A DNA stretch of 64,000 nucleotides from positions 2,108,001 to 2,172,000 of the forward strand of contig NZ_JADCJY010000001.1 of NCBI RefSeq assembly GCF_014982715.1, given 5' to 3'. Position numbers and translations under genes: made by a program. The notes beneath the pieces were generated by a model, which was not told the origin of the DNA, searched no databases, and saw only the letters and a list, made by a program, of their open reading frames with translations. The DNA is from Gallalistipes aquisgranensis. Its GTDB lineage: Bacteria; Bacteroidota; Bacteroidia; Bacteroidales; Rikenellaceae. Shown here in pieces: positions 54,936 through 63,577 of the stretch (position 1 is its first letter; every line of letters starts with the position of its first letter).

Positions 54936-56218
54936 GAGTATTGATGTTCGGATGGGAGTTTCCCCCGCATATCGCGGGGGGTCTCGGGACGGCATGCTAC
55001 GGACTGACCCGCGGGCTGGCCAAACAGGGTGTGGAAGTCACGTTCGTCATGCCCCATGCCTACGGGGACGAGGACCAGCGTTTCGTGAAGGTAGTCAATG
55101 CCTCCGACGTGGAGGCGATGTACGGGGACGGCCGCAACGACGATATCTGGGAGAAGATGACTTTTATCCACATCAACTCGAACATGGTGCCCTACATCTC
55201 GCCCGAGGAGTTCGAGTCCCGGAGCGAGGAGTTCCGCAAGACGGGAACCGTGAAACGGGACGGGGACGTATGGAAGGAGCGCTACACCTTTTCCGGCAAG
55301 TACGGCTCCAACCTGATGGAGGAGGTGGCCCGCTACGCCATGGTGGCCGCCGAGGTCACCCGGCAGATGGAGGGCCGGTTCGACGTGATCCACGCCCACG
55401 ACTGGCTCACCTACTATGCCGGAATCGCAGCCAAACGGGTGTCGGGCAAACCGCTGGTGGTGCACATGCACGCCACGGAGTTCGACCGCAGCGGCGAACA
55501 CGTGAACCAGAGCGTCTACAACATCGAGCGGGCCGGCATGCAGGCCGCCGACCGGGTGATCGCCGTGAGCAACCTCACGCGCAACATCGTGATCGAAAAA
55601 TACGGCATCCCGGCCGAAAAGGTGGTGACGGTGCACAACGCCGTACGCTTCGCCGGCACGCCTTCGGCCGACGTGGAACGGGGCGTGAAGGACAAGATCG
55701 TCACGTTCCTGGGCCGCATCACCTACCAGAAAGGGCCCGACTATTTCGTGGAGGCGGCCGCCAAGGTGCTCAAAAGGCTGCCCAACGTACGGTTCGTCAT
55801 GGCCGGCAGCGGCGACATGATGCACCACGTGATCCGCCGCGTGGCCAAGCTGGGCATCGCGGACCGGTTCCACTTCACGGGGTTCCTAAAGGGCGACGAC
55901 GTGCAGAAGATGTTCGCGCTGAGCGACGTGTACGTCATGCCCTCCGTCTCGGAGCCGTTCGGCATCTCGCCGCTGGAGGCGATGAAGTCGAACGTACCGG
56001 TCATCATCTCCAAACAGTCGGGCGTGGCCGAAGTGCTGGACTACGCCGTGAAGGTGGACTACTGGGACGTGGATGCCATGGCCGACGCCATCTATGCCCT
56101 GGTACAGTACCCCGCCCTCGCCCGGATGTTCGCCCAGAAGGGGCTGGAAGAGGTGACGGGACTCAAGTGGGACAACGCCGCCGCAGAAGTGAAAAAAGTG
56201 TACGAATCCGTCCTGTGA
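54932..56218 (+). CDS. GT4 glycosyltransferase of the glycogen cluster
   Basis: This 428-residue protein has the GT-B fold: MRVLMFGWEFPPHIAGGLG, IHAHDWLTYYAG, RITYQKGPDYFVEAA and the acidic nucleotide-sugar motif EPFGISPLEAM. It resembles Bacteroidetes and archaeal glycogen/starch synthase-like GT4 enzymes. It overlaps the debranching gene by 4 bases and lies 43 bases before GH57, so all three act together. A glucan-synthesis role is inferred from context. Confidence 0.88.
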   Translation: MRVLMFGWEFPPHIAGGLGTACYGLTRGLAKQGVEVTFVMPHAYGDEDQRFVKVVNASDVEAMYGDGRNDDIWEKMTFIHINSNMVPYISPEEFESRSEEFRKTGTVKRDGDVWKERYTFSGKYGSNLMEEVARYAMVAAEVTRQMEGRFDVIHAHDWLTYYAGIAAKRVSGKPLVVHMHATEFDRSGEHVNQSVYNIERAGMQAADRVIAVSNLTRNIVIEKYGIPAEKVVTVHNAVRFAGTPSADVERGVKDKIVTFLGRITYQKGPDYFVEAAAKVLKRLPNVRFVMAGSGDMMHHVIRRVAKLGIADRFHFTGFLKGDDVQKMFALSDVYVMPSVSEPFGISPLEAMKSNVPVIISKQSGVAEVLDYAVKVDYWDVDAMADAIYALVQYPALARMFAQKGLEEVTGLKWDNAAAEVKKVYESVL

Positions 56219-56261
56219 CCGCAGGCGGGTTACGCAAGAAGTATAATTTAAACGCAAGATT

Positions 56262-57500
56262 ATGAAGACCGTTTGTTTCTATTTTCAGGTGCACCAGCCT
56301 CTGAGGCTCAAAAAATACCGGTTCTTTAACATGGGTAAGGACCACTATTACCTGGACGACATAGCCAACCGGTCGATACTCCAGAAAGTGGCATCGCGCT
56401 GCTACCTGCCCATGAACCGGCTGCTGCTCCGCCTGATCGAGGAAAACAAAGGGGCTTTCAGGGTCAGCTTCTCGCTCTCGGGGCTGGTGGTCGAACAGTT
56501 CAGGGCCCACGCCCCCGAAGTGCTGGAGAGTTTCCGGGCATTGGCCCAGACGGGGTGCGTGGAGTTTCTCGGAGAGACCTACGACCATTCGCTGGCCTCG
56601 CTGATCGACCAGGAGGAGTTCGAGGCACAGGTCCGGGCCCATTCGGCCATGATCGAAAAGGAGTTCGGACAGCGGCCCGTCACATTCCGCAACACGGAGC
56701 TGATCTACTCCGACGAGATCGGGGCCCGCGTGGCCGGCATGGGATTCAAGGCGATGCTGGCCGAGGGCGCCAAGCACATCCTGGGCTGGAAAAGCCCCAA
56801 CTACGTCTATGCCAACAGCCTGAACCAGAAACTGCGGCTCCTGCTGCGCAACTACAAGCTGAGCGACGACATCGCCTTCCGCTTCTCCGACCGCGGATGG
56901 GACCAGTGGCCGCTGACGGTGGAAAAATACGTGGGCTGGCTCACCTCTCCCGACATGCCCGGCGAAGTGGTCAACCTGTTCATGGACTACGAAACTTTCG
57001 GAGAGCATCAATGGGCCGAAACGGGCATCTTCGACTTCATGGCGGCCCTGCCCAAAGCGGCGCTGGCTACGGGAAAACTTGAGTTCGCCACGGCGGCAGA
57101 AACTGCGGCCAGACACCAGCCGGTGGCGGTGCTCTCCTCCCCGCACGCTATGTCGTGGGCCGACGAGGAGCGGGACGTAACGGCCTGGGTGGGCAACGAA
57201 CTCCAGAACGACGCGTTCGACACCCTCTACGCCCTGCGTCCGAAAATCAAGGCGATCGCCGACCCTGACTTCGACTACGTGTGGAATTTCCTCCAGGCCT
57301 CCGACCACTTCTATTACATGGCGACCAAGTGGTTCTCGGACGGCGACGTACACAGCTATTTCAACCCTTACGACTCTGCCTACGAGGCATTCATCAACTA
57401 TATGAACGTACTGAGCGACTTCAAGATCGAAGTGGACAAACGCTACGCGCAACTGACGGAGCAGAAACAGGAGCGGGAAACCTGTCCGGTTTCCGCCTGA
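56262..57500 (+). CDS. GH57 alpha-amylase family protein
   Basis: This 412-residue cytoplasmic protein has the GH57 entry CFYFQVHQPLRLKKYRFF, the nucleophile region FRNTELIYSDEIG and the acid region LFMDYETFGEHQ. GH57 enzymes hydrolyse or transfer alpha-1,4-glucans. It ends the glycogen cluster and faces the Spy-like gene across a hairpin at 57590-57617. Confidence 0.92.
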   Translation: MKTVCFYFQVHQPLRLKKYRFFNMGKDHYYLDDIANRSILQKVASRCYLPMNRLLLRLIEENKGAFRVSFSLSGLVVEQFRAHAPEVLESFRALAQTGCVEFLGETYDHSLASLIDQEEFEAQVRAHSAMIEKEFGQRPVTFRNTELIYSDEIGARVAGMGFKAMLAEGAKHILGWKSPNYVYANSLNQKLRLLLRNYKLSDDIAFRFSDRGWDQWPLTVEKYVGWLTSPDMPGEVVNLFMDYETFGEHQWAETGIFDFMAALPKAALATGKLEFATAAETAARHQPVAVLSSPHAMSWADEERDVTAWVGNELQNDAFDTLYALRPKIKAIADPDFDYVWNFLQASDHFYYMATKWFSDGDVHSYFNPYDSAYEAFINYMNVLSDFKIEVDKRYAQLTEQKQERETCPVSA

Positions 57501-57589
57501 CAGCGGTGCCCGTTCCGGCGGATTGTCCGCCGGAACCGTCCTCCCGCAACATCCGGATAAAACCCCGGCTCCCTCTCGGGGAAAACGAC

Positions 57590-57617
57590 CACCCCTGCCG
57601 CACGAACGGCAGGGGTG
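57590..57617. terminator. bidirectional hairpin after the glycogen cluster
   Basis: A perfect 11-bp stem (CACCCCTGCCG/CGGCAGGGGTG) with a 6-base loop lies between convergent genes. It resembles the CACCCC-type hairpins at 4805 and 6847. Confidence 0.65.
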
Positions 57618-57683
57618 AATCATTCGGACACAGACCGGCAGTCCGCCCCTTGCCCGGCACCCCGGACCGGAACGACCTCCGGC

Positions 57684-58256
57684 TCACTCCGCCTTTTCCG
57701 GCCGGGTCGGAGGTTCGGGCATTCCTTCGCCGGGCCGCACATTCATTCCCCGCATACGGCGCTCTTCCATCCGACTCTCCAACCTGCGCCATTCGGCATA
57801 CTGATCGGCCGAAAGTATTTTTTTCATTTTCCTGTCCCGGACGGCCAGCTCCTTCTCCGACTCCTCGGCCGGAGGCACCGCCATACCCTGCGGTCCCGGA
57901 CCGGAAGGCCGTCCTTCCCGCATACCCGGACCACCGGGAACAGGCCCCATATCTCTGCCGGGACCCATGCCTCCGCCCGGACCGCCCATCGGGGGCCTGC
58001 CGCCGCCCATCTCCCCGAACGAACGGAATTCCATCCCGCCCAACAGTTTCTCGGCCTGCTTCAGATAGATCTTATAGACCTTCTTCGCCTGCCGGTCATC
58101 GAGCTTCAACTCCCGGGTCAGGTATTCCGTCCTGCCGGCAGCCATCCGCTCCGGAGTCATTGCCGGAATTCTCCCGGCAGGGCGTTGCTGTGCCTGCCCG
58201 CAAAGGCAGGAGAACGCCAGCACGCCGCATGTCAATACGAACCGCATTTTTTTCAT
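57684..58256 (-). CDS. Spy-like periplasmic protein with Gly/Pro/Met-rich linker
   Basis: This 190-residue protein has a signal peptide (ending CGQAQ). An N-terminal helical part (AAGRTEYLTRELKLDDRQAKKVYKIYLKQAEKLL) and a C-terminal LTxxQ-like helix (KMKKILSADQYAEWRRLESRMEERR) resemble Spy/CpxP-type or DUF4890 envelope proteins. Between them lies a low-complexity linker rich in Gly, Pro, Met and Arg (about 85-130). A chaperone or metal-stress role is possible but unproven. Confidence 0.7.
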   Translation of the reverse strand: MKKMRFVLTCGVLAFSCLCGQAQQRPAGRIPAMTPERMAAGRTEYLTRELKLDDRQAKKVYKIYLKQAEKLLGGMEFRSFGEMGGGRPPMGGPGGGMGPGRDMGPVPGGPGMREGRPSGPGPQGMAVPPAEESEKELAVRDRKMKKILSADQYAEWRRLESRMEERRMRGMNVRPGEGMPEPPTRPEKAE

Positions 58257-58408
58257 ATCATCCGATCAATTGGTTAAACGACAGATGCAAAATACGGAAC
58301 AGGGCCGGCCACGGCAAATAAATCCCACAGGCAGCCCGATTTTGCCGGCAAACGCCGAAAAACGAAGGACGTTCCATTTCCGAGCAGTCCGCCCCCTCCC
58401 GAAAAAAA

Positions 58409-58438
58409 TCCCCCGGCCGCCGCATGACAGCCGAGGGA
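58409..58438 (-). terminator. terminator after the S4-domain gene
   Basis: An imperfect stem is followed on the minus strand by seven T residues, 28 bases past the S4 gene stop. Confidence 0.65.
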
Positions 58439-58466
58439 ACTTCGTATTCCCGGAATCCGGACGACC

Positions 58467-58865
58467 CTATTCGTCGTCCTCCAGATAACTCAGATCGTCC
58501 ATCAGGGCGTCGATCTCCCGGCGCTCCTTCTTGGTGGGCCGCCCGGTCCCGCGATCCCGGGCGATGAAGATCGTCTCCCGGGGAATATTGAGCTTGTCGA
58601 GCTCCTCCTGCGGGGTGATATTCTGCGCATACAGGGGTACATTCTTCGCCGGCTGCCGGCTCGACACCAGTTCCAGCACGCGGAAGGTGTAGGTAACCGG
58701 CATTTTCTTCACGGAGACCACCTCCCCGCACTTCACCTCGCGCGAGGGTTTCACATAGGCCCCTCCGACCAACACCCGGTTGGTCCGGCACGCCTCGGCC
58801 GCATCGCTGCGGGTCTTGTAGATCCGCACGGCCCACAACCATTTGTCCAGCCTTACCGAAGACAT
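58467..58865 (-). CDS. S4-domain RNA-binding protein (Hsp15-like)
   Basis: This 132-residue protein starts MSSVRLDKWLWAVRIYKTRSDAAEACRTNRVLVGGAYVKPSREVKCGEVV, a canonical S4 RNA-binding fold. Its length and acidic C-terminal tail fit Hsp15/HslR, which binds the large ribosomal subunit carrying stalled peptidyl-tRNA. That role fits the neighbour pth, whose stop lies 5 bases upstream. Confidence 0.9.
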   Translation of the reverse strand: MSSVRLDKWLWAVRIYKTRSDAAEACRTNRVLVGGAYVKPSREVKCGEVVSVKKMPVTYTFRVLELVSSRQPAKNVPLYAQNITPQEELDKLNIPRETIFIARDRGTGRPTKKERREIDALMDDLSYLEDDE

Positions 58866-58870
58866 CGTTC

Positions 58871-59434
58871 CTATTTTTTATTGTATGCGTTCATCGTGCG
58901 CTCCACCCCCTGCAAACCGAACGAACGGATGATCTCGCAGGCCGTTTCGATCCGCGGAGGCATCCCGCTGCGCTCCTGGTCGGTCCACTCTCCCAGCACG
59001 TAGTCCACCTGGTGTCCGCGGGGAAAGTCGCCCCCAACGCCGAAACGGAGCCGGGCATAGTTTTCGCTCCCGAGCATCAGGGCGATGTTCTTCAGACCGT
59101 TATGCCCGCCGTCGCTGCCCCTGGCCCGCAGACGGAGCGTCCCGAACGGAAGCGCGATATCGTCCACCACGACCAGCAGGTTTTCCGGCTCGATCTTCCC
59201 GGCCTGCATCCAGTAGCTGACCGCCTTGCCGCTCAGATTCATGTAGGTGGAGGGTTTCAGCAACACGAACGTACGTCCCTTGTACTTCGTCTCGCACACG
59301 GCTCCGTAACGCCCGGCGCCAAAAACAGCATTGGACGCCTCGGCAAAGGCGTCCAACACTTTGAATCCTATGTTGTGGCGGGTTTCGGCGTACTCGGCAC
59401 CGATATTGCCCAGCCCGACAATCAGATATTTCAA
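58871..59434 (-). CDS. pth: peptidyl-tRNA hydrolase
   Basis: This 187-residue enzyme has [23 protein letters not shown] with the catalytic histidine, [42 protein letters not shown] and [18 protein letters not shown]. It releases peptides from prematurely dropped peptidyl-tRNA. It lies 11 bases after rplY, an arrangement common in bacteria. Confidence 0.96.
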   Translation of the reverse strand: MKYLIVGLGNIGAEYAETRHNIGFKVLDAFAEASNAVFGAGRYGAVCETKYKGRTFVLLKPSTYMNLSGKAVSYWMQAGKIEPENLLVVVDDIALPFGTLRLRARGSDGGHNGLKNIALMLGSENYARLRFGVGGDFPRGHQVDYVLGEWTDQERSGMPPRIETACEIIRSFGLQGVERTMNAYNKK

Positions 59435-59445
59435 CGCTTACCGGA

Positions 59446-60027
59446 CTATTGCGCCTTGGCTGCGGCATCGGCGGCACCGCGTGCGGCACGCGTCATACGC
59501 ACGGCACAAACGGCGGTCGTAGCCGGAGTCAGCAGGTCGAGGTTATCGAATTTGAGATCGCCCACGAAAATCGACTTGCCCAACCCGAGCGTGGTGACGT
59601 CCACCGTCAGTTCGTCGGGCAGATTCTCGATCGTTCCGTTCACGCGGATTTTCCGCTTGCTCAGAATCAGCTTACCGCCCTGCTTCACGCCTTCCGAGTT
59701 GCCGGTCAGCTTTACGGGAATGTCGATGGCGACGGGTTTGCCCGGGATCACGCGGTAGAAGTCGATGTGGAGCACGTTGTCCTTCACGGGATGGTACTGC
59801 ACCTCGCGCATGACGCCCTTCTCCTTCCTGCCGTCGATGTCGAACTCCACGATATAGGAGTTGGGGGTGTAAATAAGCGGCTTGAGCGCCTTCTCGTCCA
59901 CCGAGAAGTGGATCGTTTCGCCTTCGCCGTAGATAACGCAGGGAACCTGTCCTGCGGCACGAACGGCCTTGCTCTCCTTCTTGCCGAACGCCTCGCGCTT
60001 GGCTGCTTTGATTTCCAGTGTCTGCAT
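59446..60027 (-). CDS. rplY: 50S ribosomal protein L25/Ctc
   Basis: This 193-residue protein starts LEIKAAKREAFGKKESKAVRAAGQVPCVIYGEG, the L25 5S-rRNA-binding domain, followed by a Ctc-type C-terminal beta domain (IPVKLTGNSEGVKQGGKL, LPDELTVDVTTLGLGKSIFVGDL). It ends with an Ala-rich tail. It is the first gene of the rplY-pth-S4 unit. A TAATTTTG box on the minus strand at 60126-60119 lies about 92 bases upstream. Confidence 0.95.
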   Translation of the reverse strand: MQTLEIKAAKREAFGKKESKAVRAAGQVPCVIYGEGETIHFSVDEKALKPLIYTPNSYIVEFDIDGRKEKGVMREVQYHPVKDNVLHIDFYRVIPGKPVAIDIPVKLTGNSEGVKQGGKLILSKRKIRVNGTIENLPDELTVDVTTLGLGKSIFVGDLKFDNLDLLTPATTAVCAVRMTRAARGAADAAAKAQ

Positions 60028-60250
60028 AATAGAAAAATTTATGATCGATTAAATAAAACCTCGGGCGCCACTCAGCCTCCCCGTATGCCCGGACAGGCCC
60101 CATAAACGCTTGCGGGGACAAAATTAGGAATAATTTCCGGATTTGCTATTTTTTTTCGATTTTTTGATTACCTTTGTCACGCTTTACGCAGCGATTAGGT
60201 TCTTTTCATACTCCTCGCATGTTAAATAATTGTTAAAAATTTTTAATATG

Positions 60251-60282
60251 TTTGGAAAATCGAAAATTACTCCTTATCTTTG
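60251..60282 (+). promoter_or_regulatory. consensus promoter upstream of the candidate RNA and tRNA-Leu
   Basis: TTTG (60251-60254) and TATCTTTG (60275-60282) are exactly 20 bases apart. Transcription should start near 60288. Confidence 0.8.
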
Positions 60283-60302
60283 CAGTGAAGTTTTAAGGTT
60301 CA

Positions 60303-60330
60303 TTTTAGGTTAGTAGTTTTAGGTTAGTAG
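60303..60330 (+). repeat. perfect 14-base tandem duplication
   Basis: TTTTAGGTTAGTAG occurs twice without a gap, just before the hairpin at 60332. Confidence 0.85.
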
Positions 60331-60331
60331 A

Positions 60332-60379
60332 GGAAATCAGGGGTCCGGCGTTCTGCCGCCCGTGGTTTCCTTGTTTTTT
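60332..60379 (+). terminator. intrinsic terminator of the candidate small RNA
   Basis: The outer stem GGAAA/TTTCC encloses inner GGG/CCC and CGGC/GCCG pairs, followed by TTGTTTTTTC. Confidence 0.75.
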
Positions 60380-60452
60380 CCCCTCAGGAGAAAACAGCGA
60401 ACCCGACCGGCCGAACCGAAAAACGGATTCCGAAGATGCGCGAAAAGCAAAA

Positions 60453-60538
60453 GCCCAGGTGGTGAAATTGGTAGACACGCTACTTTGAGGGGGTAGTGGA
60501 CGCTTTAGTCCGTGTGAGTTCGAGTCTCATCTTGGGCA
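60453..60538 (+). tRNA. tRNA-Leu (anticodon GAG)
   Basis: The 86-base cloverleaf has acceptor GCCCAGG with CTTGGGC (one G-T pair) and discriminator A. The anticodon loop TTGAGGG lies on a CTACT/GGTAG stem. A class II variable arm and a TTCGAGT T-loop are present. CCA is not encoded. Confidence 0.95.
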
Positions 60539-60540
60539 CA

Positions 60541-60571
60541 AAAGCCTCCGGTCACAAGCCGGAGGCTTTTT
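60541..60571 (+). terminator. terminator of tRNA-Leu(GAG)
   Basis: A perfect 11-bp stem (AAAGCCTCCGG/CCGGAGGCTTT) ends in five T residues, 3 bases after the tRNA. Confidence 0.9.
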
Positions 60572-60765
60572 CGTCTCCATACGACACATTCTGGAACGTC
60601 CGCCTCCGGCGAATCCGACACCACCGCTCCGTCACCCCTCTCCCTCACTTCCGTCCCCATCCACCCCGACCGGCTGCCATCCCGGAACGGCAGCCTTGAT
60701 CCGGCCCCGCCGCACCCCGTTTCCGCCGCAATATCCCCATCGGGAATATTTTTTTCCCGAAAAAT

Positions 60766-60797
60766 TTGCACGGTACGATTTATTTTCCTTATATTTG
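60766..60797 (+). promoter_or_regulatory. promoter of tRNA-Leu(CAG)
   Basis: TTTG (60766-60769) and TATATTTG (60790-60797) are exactly 20 bases apart, about 30 bases before the tRNA. Confidence 0.8.
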
Positions 60798-60827
60798 CAC
60801 ACCTTTTCAAACAAAGGCCTACCAAAT

Positions 60828-60909
60828 GCCCAGGTGGCGGAACTGGTAGACGCGCACGTTTCAGGTGCGTGTGCCGCAAGGCGTGCAGGTTCGATTCCTG
60901 TCCTGGGCA
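60828..60909 (+). tRNA. tRNA-Leu (anticodon CAG)
   Basis: The 82-base cloverleaf has acceptor GCCCAGG/CCTGGGC and discriminator A. The anticodon loop TTCAGGT lies on a CACGT/GCGTG stem. A class II variable arm and a TTCGATT T-loop are present. CCA is not encoded. Confidence 0.95.
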
Positions 60910-60912
60910 CTG

Positions 60913-60946
60913 AAAACCCTGTCGGAATTTCTTCCGACGGGGTTTT
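60913..60946 (+). terminator. terminator of tRNA-Leu(CAG)
   Basis: A long stem (AAAACCCTGTCGGAA with TTCCGACGGGGTTTT, one mismatch) with a 4-base loop ends in T residues just after the tRNA. Confidence 0.85.
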
Positions 60947-61032
60947 GCTTTTCCCCAGAAAGGCCATCCTTCTGTCGCCCGCCCGGAATCCACTCTCTCC
61001 ACCAAGCCTCCCTCTTCCGGAAGACGGCCGCG

Positions 61033-62124
61033 CTACCTTTCCCCCACCGGCCTCTCCTCCGGCCCTTCGCCGAAATCGAACCGCAGCTGCACGTACACGG
61101 GAGCCGTCTCCGGGGCATTGGCCACGGCCAGCCCGACGAGACGCACCTTCCGACCGCCGAAATCCACACCCCCGAGCAGCTCTCCGGCTACCCGTTCCAG
61201 TTGTTCCGGCGTCTCCACCGGTCCGGGCAGCGTGTGCGAACGGGTGATCTGCCGGAAATCGTCGTACTTGAGTTTCAGCACCACGGTCCTGCCCCGGAAA
61301 CCGTATTTCGACACCCGCCGCCACACCTCCTCCCGCACGGCCCCCAGCTCCGCGAGCAGCCGCTCCCGGTCGTCCGTGTCCTCGGCGAAGGTGTTTTCGG
61401 CTCCCAGCGATTTCCGGATGCGGTTGGGCTCCACCGCCCTCGGGTCGATTCCCCGGGCATAACCGTAATAGGCATGTCCCGCCTTGCCGAAATGACGCAC
61501 CAGCTCCTCCTCCGACCGTTCGCGCAGCTCCGCCCCCGTACGTATCCCCAGGCGGTGCATCTTGCGGGCCGTCACCTCGCCGATACCGAAAAACCTCTCG
61601 ACGGGCAGTCCGGCCACGAACCCGTCCACCATCCGGGGTTCGATCACGAACAGTCCGTCGGGCTTGCGGTAGTCCGAGGCGATCTTGGCCAGCATCTTGT
61701 TCACCGACACGCCCGCCGAAGCCGTGAGCCCGGTCTCCGCCAGGATGCGGGCCTTGATCTCGCGGGCCGCGAGCGTGGCCGAAGGCAGATGCGTCACGTC
61801 CAGGAAAGCCTCGTCCAGAGAAAGCGGCTCCACCAGCTCCGTGTAGTCGTAGAAGATGGCCCGTATCTGCTGCGACACGGCCTTGTAGACCTCCATGCGC
61901 GAGGGGATGAAGACCAGTTGCGGACAGAGGCGCAGGGCACGCACCGAGGAGATGGCCGAATGCACCCCGTAGCGACGCGCCTCGTAGCTGGCCGTCGCCA
62001 CCACGCCGCGCGGACCGGCATACCCCACGGCCACGGGCAGTCCCCGCAGTTCGGGACGGTCCCGCTGCTCGATGGAGGCATAGAAGGCGTCCATGTCGAT
62101 ATGTATGATCTTCCGCTCCGGCAT
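61033..62124 (-). CDS. dinB: DNA polymerase IV (Y family)
   Basis: This 363-residue translesion polymerase has IIHIDMDAFYASIEQRD (metal-binding aspartates), ATASYEARRYGVHS, the catalytic EPLSLDEAFLDVTH, and GLPVERFFGIGEVTARKMHRLGI. The C-terminal little-finger domain follows. It copies damaged DNA with low fidelity. The gene is single and minus-strand, ending about 125 bases from tRNA-Leu(CAG). A beta-clamp-binding tail is not obvious. Confidence 0.95.
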   Translation of the reverse strand: MPERKIIHIDMDAFYASIEQRDRPELRGLPVAVGYAGPRGVVATASYEARRYGVHSAISSVRALRLCPQLVFIPSRMEVYKAVSQQIRAIFYDYTELVEPLSLDEAFLDVTHLPSATLAAREIKARILAETGLTASAGVSVNKMLAKIASDYRKPDGLFVIEPRMVDGFVAGLPVERFFGIGEVTARKMHRLGIRTGAELRERSEEELVRHFGKAGHAYYGYARGIDPRAVEPNRIRKSLGAENTFAEDTDDRERLLAELGAVREEVWRRVSKYGFRGRTVVLKLKYDDFRQITRSHTLPGPVETPEQLERVAGELLGGVDFGGRKVRLVGLAVANAPETAPVYVQLRFDFGEGPEERPVGER

Positions 62125-62349
62125 AAGGGATTCAATCGGGGGATAAATATAACGGATATTTCCGACTTAAATTTCCCCGTCCGCCGCGAGAAAAAAACGA
62201 CGGAGTCCGACCTCCTCATTTTCTTCACGTTCGCCCCTCCCGGTCCGTCGTGCCGCCGGACCGGACATACGAAACGCCCTCCCGCCGCCGTTTATAGCCC
62301 GGATCGAATCATTGTACATACAGTTAAAAACAGAAAAGACCCATTTCCC

Positions 62350-63573
62350 ATGAAACGAGCCTTTTTTATTTTATTCCTGTGCGCAGTCCTCTGCGGCTGC
62401 TCGAAACAGATCGAAGACCAACTCCATTTCAACGACATCGAAAAACCTTTCGAGGCGACCTTCCAGCCGGACACCGTCCGCACCGCCGGCCTCGACCCCT
62501 CGCGCCTGCGCACCTACTTCGACCCGGCGGGCTCCTCGGCCGAGATCACCGATCCCGAGGAGTATTCGTTCCGCGTGGACGAACTGATCCGCGTGGAGGG
62601 CACGGAATCCGGCGACGCCGTGCGCATCCGGAGCTTTTCGGCCAAACCGGTCCTCGGCGTGACGCTGGAAGTCCTCCTGCCGGACTTCGGCCTCTACCTT
62701 CCGGTCGCATGGATCGACAGCCTCCCCGGCTTCGCGCAGTTCGAGTTCCCGGCCTCGTTCACCGGCCGGCGCCTCACCTGGGAGCGGGAAGACGGCACGT
62801 TCGTCAGTTTCCACTACCCCTATTTCGACGCCGCGAAGATGAAACCGCGCCTGCGGAGCGACGATCCCCACCTCGGCAAGCTGCAACGGATCGACGCCCG
62901 GTGGGACTTCCGCTTCTCGAATTACGACTGGAACGGGACGAACTCCTCCACCTGGCGCGAGATGCGCCCGCTGTACGCCCGCGAGTGGGTGGTCATCGTC
63001 ACCAACTACGCCTACATGATGACCACTCCGGAGTACCGTCACGTCATGGAGAACTTCGGACGCATCTTCGGCGGGGAGCTCTGCGACAACGAACGCATCC
63101 CCTTCACCTCCGAAAAGTACGCGTCGGAACGGGAGCGCTTCCTCCGTCCGTTCAGCTTCGTGCTGGGACAGAGCGGCGAACAGGTCGGCGGCCTGGGCGG
63201 CGGAGGCGTCTGGGGCATCACGTCCTGGAACTTCTACGGCCACTACGCCTCGTTCAGCGGCTGGGAGGCCATCACCCACGAATTCATGCACAACATGGGC
63301 TACGGGCACGCCAGCAACATGACCTACGCGGTGGACGGCGTGGGATGGACGGAATTCATCTGGCAGCTCCACCTCTGGCTGAGCCGCAAGGGCGATCTGC
63401 CCTACCTCGACCGGAACCTGCTGGGCTTCCACAAGGACGGGAACGCCCCCTACCGCGACTGTGAGATCCGGGAGGTCTTCCGCGACGACGCGAAACTGGA
63501 ACAGCAGATCCGGAGCTTCTACGACAAAAGCAAACTGGTGAAATATTTCAAGGAAAACCCCATAACCGAATAA
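62350..63573 (+). CDS. metzincin-like metalloprotease lipoprotein
   Basis: This 407-residue lipoprotein (MKRAFFILFLCAVLCGCS, lipobox LCGC) has a beta-rich N-terminal part. Its zinc site is HEFMHNMGYGH at about residue 310, the full HExxHxxGxxH pattern, followed by an aromatic-rich segment. A GLGGGGVWG glycine stretch precedes it. It would act at the envelope surface or in the periplasm on protein. The frame is open far upstream across dinB, but the lipoprotein ATG at 62350 is clear. It is 4 bases before a beta-propeller lipoprotein gene. Confidence 0.82.
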   Translation: MKRAFFILFLCAVLCGCSKQIEDQLHFNDIEKPFEATFQPDTVRTAGLDPSRLRTYFDPAGSSAEITDPEEYSFRVDELIRVEGTESGDAVRIRSFSAKPVLGVTLEVLLPDFGLYLPVAWIDSLPGFAQFEFPASFTGRRLTWEREDGTFVSFHYPYFDAAKMKPRLRSDDPHLGKLQRIDARWDFRFSNYDWNGTNSSTWREMRPLYAREWVVIVTNYAYMMTTPEYRHVMENFGRIFGGELCDNERIPFTSEKYASERERFLRPFSFVLGQSGEQVGGLGGGGVWGITSWNFYGHYASFSGWEAITHEFMHNMGYGHASNMTYAVDGVGWTEFIWQLHLWLSRKGDLPYLDRNLLGFHKDGNAPYRDCEIREVFRDDAKLEQQIRSFYDKSKLVKYFKENPITE

Positions 63574-63577
63574 CGAG

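Larger units (their letters stand above)
60288..60379 (+). ncRNA. candidate small RNA or leader ending at an intrinsic terminator
   Basis: From the promoter at 60251-60282 a transcript of roughly 90 bases would run through two identical TTTTAGGTTAGTAG copies (60303-60316, 60317-60330). It would then enter a GC-rich hairpin (GGAAA at 60332-60336 pairing with TTTCC at 60366-60370) and a T-rich tract at 60371-60379. No reading frame fits. It could be a free small RNA or a regulated leader for tRNA-Leu. Confidence 0.5.
60028..60452. other. 425-base gap between rplY and tRNA-Leu
   Basis: It holds the rplY promoter region, a plus-strand TACCTTTG box (60169-60176), a full consensus promoter (60251-60282), a 14-base tandem repeat and a terminator. 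No protein gene is visible. Confidence 0.65.

Noticed and set aside
60865-63573. A 902-codon open frame crossing dinB on the opposite strand
   Set aside because: Only its last 407 codons are a real gene, the metalloprotease lipoprotein from 62350. The rest is antisense to dinB and reflects high GC.
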